A DNA stretch of 64,000 nt from contig NW_022985074.1 of NCBI RefSeq assembly GCF_010015585.1, forward strand, positions 1 through 64,000, in the 5' to 3' direction. This document shows positions 48,222 to 59,839 of this stretch, piece after piece; the stretch's first letter is position 1, and the number at the start of each line of letters is the position of its first letter. The notes beneath the pieces are model-generated. The model did no database searches and was not told where the DNA came from. It saw only the letters and a list, made by a program, of their open reading frames with translations. The DNA comes from Eremomyces bilateralis CBS 781.70. Taxonomy: Eukaryota > Ascomycota > Dothideomycetes > Eremomycetales > Eremomycetaceae. The position numbers were made by a program, and so were the translations under genes.

Positions 48222-49640
48222 ATGGCTCCTTCACTCTCCGATCCGGTTGACCTCCCCTGTGGACTTCGATTACCCAATCGCTTGGTAAAGGTAACAATTG
48301 GTCTCCTAATCAGATATCCCCGCGCCCAATTATTGATATCCCACACAGGCCGCCCTTGGGGAAGGACTCGCCACATCGTCCCACCAGCCTAACCTCAAGT
48401 TCTTCGAGGCCTACGGCCAATGGGGCGCTGGGGGCTGGGGTGGTATCCTCACCGGAAATGTAATGGTTGATGAGCGCCATTGCGGCAGTTCAACTGATGT
48501 CCTTTTCGAAGCAGATCCCTTTAAACGCCCGGACGAGGCGTGGGAGGCGTATGCCGAAGCTGCTCAGTCACATGGCACCCCTGGGTTCGTACAGATCAAT
48601 CATCCGGGACGACAGTCGCCGGTCATGGGCGGTAGAAAATGGTTCTGGACAAAAAATATGGCGCCCAGTGCCGTACCGCTGAACGTGGGGTCCGGGCTGC
48701 TGGCCTGGTTCCTCAGCGCTGCGATCTGGGGCACGCCGAGGGAGATGACCATCGAAGAAATCCGGACGACTACCCAGCTATTTACAGACGCCGCATGCTA
48801 TGTTGTGGAAAGGGGATTCAAAGGCGTTCAGATCCATGGTGCCCATGGCTTCCTACTCGCGCAGTTCCTGTCGTCGAAGTCAAATCGACGAACGGACGAG
48901 TATGGCGGTACTCCGCTGAAGCGTGCCCGGTTTGCCGTAGAGGTCACGAGAGCAATCAGACAGGCCGTGCCGGCGGACGTCGCAGTCGGGATCAAATTCA
49001 ACAGCGTCGATCATCAACAGGAAGAGTCATTACACGATGCCATCGAACAAATTCGGGCCATCGTGGACGCCGGAATCGACTTCCTCGAGATCAGCGGCGG
49101 AACTTACGAGGATCCCCAGGTATGCTCTCGCCAAAATCCGTGCGACTCCAAGAAATCGTAGCACTGACAACCCTCCCCAGATGTTACACGCGCGGTCTGC
49201 CGCCAACATTCAGAGCACCAAATCCTCCGCCCGCGAAGCCCATTTCCTCGACTTCGCCCGGGAAATCCGCCGATCATTCCCGAACCTCACGCTGATGCTC
49301 ACCGGCGGATTCCGCACCCGCGCCGGCATGGAAGCCGCCCTGGCTGACGGGGCGTGCGACCTCATCGGTGTGGGGCGGCCGGCCGTCGTCAACCCGGCAT
49401 GGCCAAAAGAGGTGTTGTTGAACGAGAACATGGGCAACGAGGAGGCGCAGTTGTTGCTGAATCCGGTCAATATTCCGAGTTTCGCGAAGAAATTAGGGTT
49501 GAATTTCGTGGCCGCGGGGTCGGAGACGGTAGGTTTTGGTCGTTGGCTTGAGGTGGGATCCAGTGCTAATCGGTTGTTAGGTTTACTATGTCATGCAGAT
49601 AGCAAGGATAGCGAAAGGGCTTCGGCCAATGGCACCCTGA
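48222..49640 (+). CDS. NADH:flavin oxidoreductase, old yellow enzyme family
   Basis: Exons 48222-48290, 48349-49119, 49181-49528 and 49581-49640 give 415 aa. A TIM-barrel FMN enzyme: LPCGLRLPNRLVKAAL at the first strand (across the first intron), GGWGGILTGNVMVD, FVQINHPGRQSPV, then IHGAHGFLLAQFLSSKSNRR followed by TDEYGG, the best conserved OYE-like block with active-site His. FLEISGGTYEDPQ and LMLTGGFRTRAGMEAAL, GACDLIGVGRPA form the phosphate-binding C-terminal strands. This arrangement is that of the bacterial-type NADH oxidase/2,4-dienoyl reductase-like OYEs common in fungi; the natural substrate is unknown. Introns are 52-61 nt. No secondary-metabolite partner genes lie nearby, so a role in detoxification or general reduction is more likely than cluster biosynthesis. 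Confidence 0.92.
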
Positions 49641-50231
49641 TGACCATAAGGAGTAATCTATTATCCTTGGGCTCATCGGGCTTACAGTCGACCTGGGCGG
49701 ACTGCACAATTCCATTTGCGAAAAGGGTCACGGAAGGCTTCCAATCGCTCAATCTGGAACTTTCATCCAGGTTGTTAGACATATTATACCTAATACTAAC
49801 GTTAGAGACAAGGTTTCTATGCTATCTTAGAAATACTTGACCGGGCTTTGCGGGCGTATCAGTCCTGCATGGTATTCAAGCATTTGCTCAACAGGGGAAT
49901 ACTTTAAATAACGTCAATTGCCATAGACCACATGGCATTGGTGTACATAGATTCATTAGTATTAAATATATTGATGCATACCAAGCGTTTCTTCACTAGA
50001 CTCATTTCCTATGTAAATCTAGTTATCCCATGTGTGGTGCCATTTCAAGGCAACAACGGACATTCCCCTCTAATCACGATATTCCAGCATGGGCTCATGG
50101 CAACGCCTATTTCCACAACCGCCCATCTTTCTGCCCTCTTCATGCCTCTTGATCATTATCCAAAAAAATCTATCTGCCCCCCATATGTCAACCCCAAATT
50201 GCCAAAATTAAATCAAAAAGAAAAATCATAA
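49641..50231. other. intergenic
   Basis: 591 bp between the oxidoreductase gene and tRNA-Ala, containing AT-rich sequence. The run of T on the minus strand just below 50232 (from aaaaatc, 50220-50226) may serve as the Pol III terminator of the tRNA. Confidence 0.45.
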
Positions 50232-50312
50232 TGGATAAACAGGGGATTGAACCCCGGACCTTTCGCAAGCTAGAGATGCAAAGCGAACGCGCTACCACTG
50301 CGCCATTTACCC
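50232..50312 (-). tRNA. tRNA-Ala(UGC) with a 9-nt intron
   Basis: 81 nt folds as a full cloverleaf. Acceptor stem GGGTAAA pairs with TTTATCC, including G3-U70, the alanine identity pair, and the discriminator is A. D stem is GCGC/GCGC, anticodon stem TTCGC/GCGAA, T arm CGGGG-TTCAATC-CCCTG. The anticodon is UGC (50280-50278). A 9-nt intron (50276-50268) sits between positions 37 and 38, the standard nuclear site removed by tRNA splicing endonuclease. Box B reads GGTTCAATC. Confidence 0.93.
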
Positions 50313-50647
50313 AGAATAAATAAAATGTACCTAAGATTGAATAGGTGGTTAGTGCGGATTCGGGTATATCAAAGCATGAAAGATCAGTATCATGCTGATA
50401 GGTAGGACCGTATTTGCTTACCTGTAGGTGTGGAATATCTTACAAGGAATTCATCCTGCCGTATCCTTGCTCCTCGGCTCTGTAATGGAATCCAGAATGA
50501 ATCTGATTTATGCAACATGCATAGTTCAGCACGACCCGCACCGTGCATGCTCATTCTCTGCGCTGACATCCGACTGATGCCGTGAGACTTCAACTTCAAC
50601 TTCTCGCCGTTTCATCAATCGGGAAACAAAAGCTGGGTTACTTAATT
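50313..50647. other. intergenic
   Basis: 335 bp between tRNA-Ala and the paraoxonase-like gene; no feature recognised. Confidence 0.5.
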
Positions 50648-51911
50648 ATGTCTTGGTACCAGACTGTTGCTGTAAGTCCATGTTTTTTGCCGTATCTCGG
50701 AGACCTCAATCTCATAGAAGTCAGGCCCTGCTCGCTATAGCGGCAGCGTTTTATCCGTCCATTGTGGGGCGGTATCAGACCGTTCGCATCATTCTGGACA
50801 ATGTCCCGGGAAAAATGATCGAGGTGGATCAGTTCGCGGCAAAGACGATCGAGTTCGAGAATGTATTACGGAATTGCGAGGACGTGATCATGGTTCCGGA
50901 GCACAAGTATGCGATCTTGAGCTGTGACCCCGGACGGGATCGCTGGAATACCGTCCTGGTAAATATGGTTGCTTGAATCAGAGACGCACAACCCTCATTC
51001 ACTGGGTGTAGGGGATATTCATTACGCCAAACATTTCGGGTCGGCTGTACCATTACGATTATACGGACACCGCGGGCGAGAGCAATGGTTTGTATCCCAT
51101 TGAGCTCCACCAGTACGACAAAGTTATCCACGCTCTGGGGGTTGAACTCCACAAGCCCACCAACACGCTCTTCTTCGTCAACCACGACGCCGACGGCCCC
51201 ACTATAGAGGTCTTCCAATACCAACCCCAGCAGCATCGCGCCGTGCTGAAGCGTAGCATCTCGCACCCGCTCCTGAACGCGCCCAACAACCTCGTCGCGT
51301 TGAATGAAAACGAACTGTACATCACCAACGACCACTACTTCAAACCCGAGTACAGCCGCCCGCTCAACCTCCTTGAGACCTACCTCGCCCTCCCCGGCGG
51401 CACAGTGACGTACGTAAACCTCGCCACCAACGCCTTCCGCACCGTCGCCCGCGCCCCCTTTGCGAACGGAATCGTCATGTTCAACGCGACGACCCTCGCA
51501 GTCGCGTCGACCACCTTCCCCGGCGTATATCTCTACTCCGTCGACGCGGCCACCCATGCCCTGACCCTGCAGCAGACCATCCGGGCGGGTTTCTTCACCG
51601 ACAACCTCAGCATGGACGGCGACGGGAAGCTGCTAATCGCGGGGCATCCGTTCCCGATGGCGTTGGGGACGGTGGCGAGGGAGAATCATAGGTATGACTT
51701 CGAAGGGACGGGGGAGGGGCTGGATGTGAAAGAGCGGCCGAGGGCGGCGAGCGGGGTGGCGGAGTGGGATGGAAATGCAGAGGGGGTGCTGAGGCTGTTG
51801 TATTTGGGGAATGAGTATGGGACATCGACGACGGCGGTGAGGGACGTGAGGGAGAAGATCGGGATTGTGGCCGGGCTTTATGAGAAGGGGATTTTGGTCT
51901 GGAGGGAGTGA
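50648..51911 (+). CDS. paraoxonase/arylesterase-like six-bladed beta-propeller protein
   Basis: Exons 50648-50671 (24 nt), 50725-50958 and 51012-51911 give 385 aa. The short first exon plus start of the second form a signal anchor (MSWYQTVAALLAIAAAFYPS). The propeller then shows CEDVIMVPEHKYAILSCDPG, followed after the second intron by GIFITPNISGRLYHYDY, ALGVELHKPTNTLFFVNHDA, and NAPNNLVALNENELYITNDH, which matches the Ca-binding Asn-Asp blade of PON enzymes (calcium ligands Asn and Asp, catalytic His region). Later blades carry PFANGIVMFNATTLAVAST and FTDNLSMDGDGKLLIAGHP. Human PONs hydrolyse lactones and aryl esters; the fungal substrate is unknown. The protein is likely secreted or ER-membrane anchored. 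It converges with the phosphoribosyltransferase gene. Confidence 0.9.
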
Positions 51912-52255
51912 TGTCTCGTCGAGTCGGGTTGGATGGCAGGTGGAGATATCCTGGGTGGGCAGCAATAGGTAATGGCCAGTGGAACTGTGGGTGGGCGGCT
52001 CTAAAGGGTAATGTTAAAATGGTTCGCTCCTTGTTATCACCTTTTGACATAATTTGAAGTCCCAAGTGGGTAATCATCCCCTCTCTAGGAATAGTGTAAT
52101 ACTCTATGCAGCGGACCGATCCCCCATTCGATACTCACTCGCCAATCGCTTCCTGGACATATCAAGGCCGTGTCTAAGCACTCTTTATTGATAATACACA
52201 CCGTTCCCACCGAATCGCCAAACACCTCCCTTGCAATGCAATTGGTCACTTTTGT
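51912..52255. other. convergent intergenic region
   Basis: 344 bp of shared 3' flank; no feature recognised. Confidence 0.5.
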
Positions 52256-53194
52256 CTAGTTCTTGCCTTTGGCTTCGGCCTCCGCAGCCAACCGGTCGTG
52301 CTCCTCAATATCCCTATATTCCAATCAGTAGTGTTTCACGCAGGGGAATCGGAAAACTCACTTCGCTTCCCACGGATAACAAATCCACACATCTCCCACC
52401 GTGCGCGCGGCCATGTACCGTCCGCCACTCATCATATCGGTCGGGAGCGTCCCTTTCTTAGTTTTATCTTTGTTCTACATTCAATCAGCATCCGCCAACA
52501 CGTTTCCAGAGTCAACCCAACCCACATGCAGGACAAACACCCCCCACCGCGTCTCCATTCCCTCCGCCTCTTTTCCCATCCGCTCTTTTGCCTCTTGCAC
52601 ATCCTTCTCCAGCTCGCGAACCGCGTACTCCAGCGTCGTGCGCGTATCGTCCACCTCGTCGACGATAAGGATATTCTTCCCGACTAGGCTCGTCATGCTC
52701 AGGGACGACAGGTCCAGCCATTGTGTGCGGGTGACTTTGGTGCCGGGGGTTTCGATCGGGTTGTCGGAGACGCCTAGCTGCTCGTAGAGGGAGAGGCCGA
52801 TGGCTTGAATGGGGATGTTCGGCGCGCCTGGCTGCTTGAGGAAGGACCTATATGAACCATCTCAGCCATCTGGTTTTGTAGGAAGATCACGGTGGAACGA
52901 GAGAAACTCGGACGCTGTGGGCGGATGTTCACATACCGCAGGATCCGTGCCGGCACATAACCTCCACCACCGATGGCGATCATGAGAGTCGGTTGGAACT
53001 CATGGAGGATATCCTTTGCGGAACGGGCACAGAGTTTGTGGACCTATACGCCCGAATAGCGTGATTAGCACATCTTCATGTTACCGGTACTAGCCTGCCT
53101 TCGAAGCGCCAGATACGGCTATCTGAAGCGACGCGGAGGGGTGGATAGTGGGGAGATGAACCTCATTATATGTAACGTAGATCTTCTCGGCCAT
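52256..53194 (-). CDS. purine phosphoribosyltransferase (xanthine/hypoxanthine type, XPT1/HPT1-like)
   Basis: Exons (minus) 53194-53162, 53043-52937, 52847-52526, 52474-52362 and 52313-52256 give 210 aa. The N-terminus reads AEKIYVTYNEVHKLC. LMIAIGGGGYVPARIL is the hood/PPi loop of type I phosphoribosyltransferases, and ILIVDEVDDTRTTLEYA at about 107-123 is the PRPP-binding motif with its acidic pair. GGRYMAARTVGDVWICYPWE near the C-terminus fits the purine-specificity region. The enzyme joins xanthine or hypoxanthine (or guanine) to PRPP in purine salvage, in the cytosol. The short C-terminus (about 210 aa) resembles yeast Xpt1/Hpt1. The first intron is 118 nt with an unusual gttcat donor, but it is the only frame-keeping choice found. 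Confidence 0.88.
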
Positions 53195-56100
53195 CTTGAG
53201 AGATTCCCACCGTTCGGAGTAAGGATTCGAAAGTGAGAGAAGAGAGAGGCGCTTAAGCAAGTATTTTGCCAGAGAAAAAGAATTGATGTTGTACTTTACG
53301 GTGGGCGTTAACTCATCATGACTGGAATTTCTCTGTCGGCGGAGCCCTCCGATGGACCGCTAAGCTCGATCAGGAAAGTATACTGGCAAATCCACTGAAA
53401 ATTGAGGTTATGTAAGAAGCATATTTCAGCCCTTTCAACCTCACTCCGTTTTCTTCAATCGTAGTCGCCTGGGGTGGGTGTTCTGGTGATGAATGAACAG
53501 AAAGACGCATCCTATATCGCACCGATGAACGTAGGGATGGCAAGAACGAGTCGAACTGCGTCATTGCTTGTAGTCAGAGTGCAGCCGTCCAAATGGGAAC
53601 ATGGGCTGACCAGAATAGAGGGATTCCATGGAAATTGGCAAGGCTCCCCTATTTACCGTCTGTATGTCCTACATATCGCCAGGTATTGCCATTCCCATCT
53701 CGGTTTCATTTGCCCATTCCCAATATTAGTAGAAAGTAAGGTATCAAGCTAGATGCAATATCAAGAGCATTTATTGCAGATAAGGATGAAATAAGCCAAT
53801 CTCATTTCGTTTGTACGCTTCCACCACCGTTACACGACTCGAGAATTTCATCTCACGCGCATGAGGGTGGATATGGGGCACATCATCGACAATGCATCAA
53901 GTGTGTACCAATGTCCCTCAATGCATAGGGGATTGCATATGCTTCGCAACCACGAACAGCGCCCTCTCAGTTTCGGTACCAGACCTGTATCCGTTGCACG
54001 AGAAGGCGCTCCACTGGTAGTATGTATAATAGCACGTGTGCGGCGCAATATTCATGCGATGTTACTTCCCCTTACAGGCGCATTTCGCATACAGCTGGGA
54101 TGTGATTGCGAGAATCATCTTCCATACTAATGGTAAGCTGTCCAAGGAGATGTAGATTAGGGCTTGATATTAAAAGTACATTAGGCATGGGACTGGGCAT
54201 GTGACCTCATCCATGATTGTTATGGCTTATGAGCACCTTGTATACCGCCTACCGGACGCCGATGTTGAAGTCTAGCCAGGAAAATACGCTAACTGATCAG
54301 GATTTTCAGGAGCGATCATGGCTTCAACTCAGCTGCGAACACCGCTCGGAGATTCTTCTCGCCTCCAGCTATGGGAAAGGAGAAGCTTCCATCCCCACCC
54401 CCCCAGCGTTGGCACGTCCTTTTCGGCTGGGGATCCCATTCATGGCGACCCCGGGTTTGAGGGGCGCCGAATTGCGTCCAGGAACAGAGCCAACGTGGAA
54501 ATGCTAAATAGACGACGACCTCTGCCGAACTCAGATGCCTGTCGATGAGATTAATCGGCGACGGTAGGAACGGTCGCCACAGGATTCGGCGAAATTTCGT
54601 CCTGGGCAGCACTGAGCACACGCGTCGGAACGAGCAATGGACGCCTTCTGGCGGCGCGTCGTCGCGAGTTCGGACGTTCAGAATCAGCCATCAGCCATGG
54701 ACCCCAAGGTTGAGGTGGCCTGGCGGCTGAGTTTGAGGCAGTGAGAGGAACCGGGAATCGGAGATCGCTCTGCCGATGGCTTTGACCAACTCTTTGACCG
54801 TGCTGATCAGCGGGCTTGATATCCTGTCACTGTTCGCAACCGCCAAGGATTCCGATGCGATTTATCTTTCAATCTGCAACATGTATTCGAGGTACAGGTA
54901 CCTAGGCATGACAACTGCTTCATATTGAGATTGATCGGCGCCTATTTTTGGGGCCAATTTATCGGTTGGCCAGTCTTTGCAAGCTCCCTCCCTAGAGTGC
55001 CAAGGGAATGTAAAGCTGTGCCGCTGGGAATAAATCCAGTCAACAGCGCTCCTATGAGCATATCGCATCATGGAGCTTAATGTGGTGGGAATTTAGCAGT
55101 CGCGGCATGTGACGCTAACGACACTACTACTGGCACTATTTCGGCTATGGGAATGTCGTTCATTTTCGAGTCAATACAAAAGCATTGTCAATGATACGTG
55201 TCAAATCATAGGCCACTACTATACATGGACCGGAGTAATCAGCAGGTTTCCACAGACGAGCAAGTTAAGAAATATGCCGTTGGAAAAGCACCTGCGGCTG
55301 TACAGCGTTATCGAACTTATGGCAGGAAGCGCCGTTATCATTGCCCAGGAAATCTCGCCCTCCATTTCATTGGAGTTGAAGGCGGAAAAGGAGCTCTGGC
55401 CAGGAGCTAGGGCACCCGTTCCGCTGCCTGTCATCAAACCGGGGATCCCATCACCCATGTCAAGCCGCCAAGGTCTCAGTTAGGGGGAGCGCATTTACTA
55501 CGAAGAGTCTAAGACTCTCCCGCAGATGCGCCCAGGGGATAAACGGTCCCAACTCCCAAATGTCAAAGGAACGGGAGGGAGAGCAAGACTTGCGGAACCG
55601 CCATCCCCACCGCCTCTGAATCAGGCGTTCTGGAATTGCGTCGAGCGCTCGGCTGCTGCTGATCGGTTCCATAGACCCTGGAGAAAGTGGCTCTCTCGAG
55701 CTGTCACTGGAGAAACCGACCGATTGCGGCGGTATGCCAGCGTTGTACAATGGCTTATTTATGATATGGCTTGAACGAGGAATTTGGGACACCTCGTGGG
55801 CAGGGAAGAGCCATGGTTCTGGGCTGTCAGGACCCATGAAACAATTTCCGGAATGGCATTTTTGCGATCCTTCTCGCGGGAGAATATAGCGAATAGGGAG
55901 TGAGGCGTTCGGGGGGTTCGATTGGATTCCTGCAGCTGGTTAGGAGGTTAGGAGATACGGAGGATACTTGGGGAACCTGGAGATGGGGGAGGCGTCACGT
56001 CGCTTGCGTTTATGCGTTAACGGGCAGCACCGCACTGACCATTCTTCCGCCTCGGAACTCTCCATCTCCAGCTTAAGCAAAAGCCACCCACCATGATGCC

Positions 56101-56994
56101 AGCAGCCCAGCAAGCCAGTAAATCGACATGGAAACTCCATTCTAAACTCAATACAGTCTTCTCAAACCTTCACATCCATGTCCGCCATATACCCAGACTG
56201 TCCCAAAGTCTCCTAAACCGTCGTTTCCTGCGAGACTTGCGCTTTACAATGAGCCTGCCCCGATCCTCGCTCCATCTTTCTCTTCTCCTCGTCTTCTTCG
56301 CCAGCCCTCACGATCGAGTTCTTTGTTTGGCGCACTGATCCATTAGTCGCGACAGCTTGGGTGATTCGTGTTCAAAGACCCCGCGACCACCACTTGACGA
56401 TTTCGGTTCTCCTTTCCGCCGACTTGGAACTCCTATTCACGGCCGATCTTCGCGACGCATATCTTTGCCATCCAGCATTGCTCTGCGAAATCTATCTTAT
56501 CTATTCGCACATGTAGCGTTCTCCAAGCGACCAATTTGGGGTACTCATAGCTAAACCGCCATTGGTGCTGCAGTGAACAAAGACTTCCACATTTTGTTCT
56601 TGACCTTCTCACGGCCTGTCCTGTCATGATCTACGACCGTCCAATTTCTTAGCATCGCGTTAGCTTTGGAAATCGAGCCCAACGAATATCTCCGAGGTCA
56701 TATACACTCCTTGGACCCGACCTCGTGAATAGTTCTGCCAGACTCAGGGACAAACGGGCTTCCCCTTACCTTCCTTGACATTGCGATGATATAACGGGCC
56801 ATCTGAAACCGGTGGCACATTTCTTTCTTTATTGGGGCATTCATCCCTTGCTGCAGTTGCTCCTCAGTACGTCGGGATTGGTGTCTCGTTAGCGCGCTGG
56901 GACATTCCGGGGAAGTCTGAAAAATTTGGTGTTTGAAGCCTTCAAGGTCCAGGATTTACATGCTTCAAGTCGGCTGAGAAGCAAGGTCGACACG
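53195..56994. other. 3.8-kb gene-poor region
   Basis: Scattered frames of at most about 125 codons, none with known motifs. Stretches at 54.3-54.7 and 55.4-55.8 kb are GC-richer than their surroundings but look non-coding in all frames. The rightmost part is the long leader/promoter of the HSF-type factor gene. Confidence 0.45.
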
Positions 56995-59208
56995 ATGGCT
57001 TCAACGGCAGAATCAATCCGCCGAAGCCCCTTCGCAACGGATCACAATCACGGGCCGATACACAAGTCAATACCGATTTTACCTTCGTCGTCCTTCACTC
57101 CCCCAGGAGATCCAATGGATATCACACCGACCAATTCGAACGATTCCCAAAGAATGAGACCACCACCAGCTGCCAATAGCCAAAATGGCGATCGACCTGC
57201 GGCCTCCCAAAATCAGAACCAGCAGTCGTCGCAAAGTCAATCGGAGTCTCCGGCGGCAGCTTTGGATACACCACCCACTACGAACGGCTCATCTTCTCTG
57301 CCAGTAGGTGCTGCCGCGGCTGCGCAGCAGCCTAAAGTTGTTCAGACCGCATTTATTCATAAGCTATACAAGTGAGTGCCGACAAATTGCCACGAAGGGC
57401 CGTGAACTCAACTAACGGATGCCAGTATGTTGGAAGATCCGAGTATACAACATTTGATTTCCTGGTCAAGTACAAATGAGAGTTTTGTCATGTCGCCATC
57501 TAGCGAGTTTTCCAAAGTGTTATCGTACGTATATCGCCAGCGATATGTACCAGTCCAAAGCTAACTATTTATTGGCAGATCCTATTTCAAACACACTAAT
57601 ATCTCATCCTTTGTTCGCCAACTGAACATGTACGGATTCCATAAAGGTATGCATAAGCTCGCAACAGGTCCGACGATAGTATTGCTAATTCTTAGCAGTC
57701 AGCGATGTCTTTCACACCGGCCAGCCCGATTCTCCATTGTGGGAGTTCAAGCACGGGAATGGCAGCTTCAAACGAGGCGATTTGGTCGGATTGAGAGAGA
57801 TCAAACGCAGAGCTTCAAGGCATGCACTGATCCATCGAGATTCGTTTTCCACTGCACCGAAAGTGGCGCCGCCACCACCTGGCGCCCAAGCCAGTGTGGA
57901 GCATATGCAAGATCCGCAAGCCATGGGAAATGCACTCGATTCCCGATTACAGCAGATGGATCACACTATGTATGAGCTGCTGCATCGTGCCAACCGCACC
58001 GAAGACAGCTACGCATACCTTAACCAGCGATATCAATTTGTCAGTGATGGCTTGTTACGGTGCCACCAAGTCAGTTCTTTCCCCGCTCTTGTGTCGAGTA
58101 CAATTGAAGTTCGATTTCTGACTCGTGTACAGTGGAACCATGAGCTTTCCAGCTATTTGCTCCACATGATTCCCGATCCTGAGAATCCTGTACACAAAGA
58201 TGGTAATTTTGTTTCCCGGATACGAACGTGCTACGCGAGTCAGATCCAATATGCTAACACGCGGCAGTGACCATGATGCAGCGGGAAATCGCCCGGCAGA
58301 TCGACCAGATTCGATCTTTTGACGAGCCTCCAGAACCCCTGTCGTCGTCTCGACAAACATACTTCAACAGCCTCCACGACACGGGCCAATCACTATCCCC
58401 ACGTCAGCTACCGCAAGATATCCTTGAACAGCGCCGCGGGTCCCTCACTGCTTCCATCCCCCGACCGTCTCCATTCCGCACTCCTCTCGCGCCTCACCTC
58501 GCCATCTCCCCGCGTCGCTACGGCTCCATCGGCTCCTCCAGCAACACGTACTCACCCTCATCCGCCCGCACCCCCCAGCACGTGCCTCTACAACCCCCGG
58601 CACCCCCTACACAACACCCTCTCGCCACCTCATCCTCCTCTTCTCCTCCCGCGAACCTCCCCCGCCGCCACACATCCGCTGACATCCGCCTCCACGGCTG
58701 GAACCCCTCCCTCGCCGGCCAACCCCAGTCCTCCCAGCCCCCCCTTCCACCTCACGCCCACTCCCCGTACGCGTCCGGCGCCAACTCCACCCAATGGCCC
58801 TCCTCCCCCTCCCGCGCCCCCGTCGGCGACTCCGCCATCCAAGCCACCCTCGCGCAATATGAACTCCCACGCGGCCCCTCTTCCACAAACCCGACCTCCA
58901 GTCTCGCTCGCAACGTCACGCCGCCACCCACGCTCTCCTTGACTAGCGACGGGCCCAACGGTCCGCCGATGGACGCGCCGTTCGGGTCGAGCTGGCAGTT
59001 GCCGGGCGCGCGGTTCAACTTTAAGGGGTTCGGCGCGCCGGGTAGCAGCGGGGGCTTGGAGCCGCCAGGTGGAGGGAGCATGCCGCCGACGAGGAGGAGC
59101 AGTATGGCGAGCAATGTGCATAGTCTGTTGAATCCGGCGGAGACGGTGGAGCGGGAGGGGGAGGATGAGGGGGAGCCTGGGGGTGGGGCGAAGAGGAAGA
59201 GGGTGTAG
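56995..59208 (+). CDS. SFL1: HSF-type transcription factor, SFL1-like
   Basis: Exons 56995-57371, 57426-57524, 57579-57646, 57699-58069, 58133-58202 and 58268-59208 give 641 aa. A Ser/Gln/Pro-rich N-terminus precedes an HSF DNA-binding domain at about 119-225: TAFIHKLYNMLEDPSIQHLI, SFVMSPSSEFSKVLSSYFKH, the recognition helix block SSFVRQLNMYGFHK, and LWEFKHGNGSFKRGDLVGL, all joined exactly over three short introns. A coiled coil follows (RLQQMDHTMYELLHR), then a conserved helical stretch WNHELSSYLLHMIPD. The long C-terminus is Pro/Ser rich and ends in KRKRV, a likely nuclear signal. Sfl1-type factors repress or activate flocculation, adhesion and filamentation genes downstream of PKA. The start is the first ATG in frame; an ATG-less extension upstream stays open for 69 nt. 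Confidence 0.9.
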
Positions 59209-59839
59209 ACGATGTGAAGTAGGTGGAGAGGTTGGAGATGAGCGTTTTTATCAGGTGAACTTCGGGGATTTATGTGCATGGTAGGGTCATTTCGTTTTCA
59301 TGTCAATGTTGGTGAAGGGGCGTTCGACTTTTGTGCTCATTGTTCAGTAGTTTTGGCAAGGGTAGGAGGCTGTTTGTATTTTTGTCGCTCATGGATGAGG
59401 GCTTTGGATGTACTAATACCGAGTTCTTGGACATACCTAAGTATTTACGATAATGTCACCGGCAGGAACTGTGTCAGGCCATCATTCCCCTTCTATTCTT
59501 TAGTATCTCCCCCTGAAAATCTTAGAGTTGTCTGTCTTAGTTCAATTATTTGGTCTTCAAGAGGCCTCTCCTGCTGTCCATCCGAATCCGATGCCTCCAA
59601 CTGGGATTAGCTGCCCAACGTAGGGTCCATTTCCACTTGGGGCGACCCTATGCTGCGGCGGCCGTTGCACCGAGTCCCACGGAGTTGAAGCCGCGTATGC
59701 GGGGAGAATTTTCAGAATCTTGGACTTATTCCTCTTCACAATCTCAGGGATTTCAATCGCGCGAAGTTCTTAGATCAATCCCATCTCATCTTTCGATTCC
59801 ATAAACTTCTGGGGTTTCGAGACCACTTCTGGATATGCG
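59209..59839. other. intergenic
   Basis: 631 bp of 3' flank between the SFL1-like gene and the decayed HET gene; no feature. Confidence 0.45.

Noticed and set aside
58607-59279. Minus-strand frames up to 175 codons over the SFL1-like C-terminus
   Set aside because: Antisense shadows of a Pro/Ser-rich coding region; no protein features.
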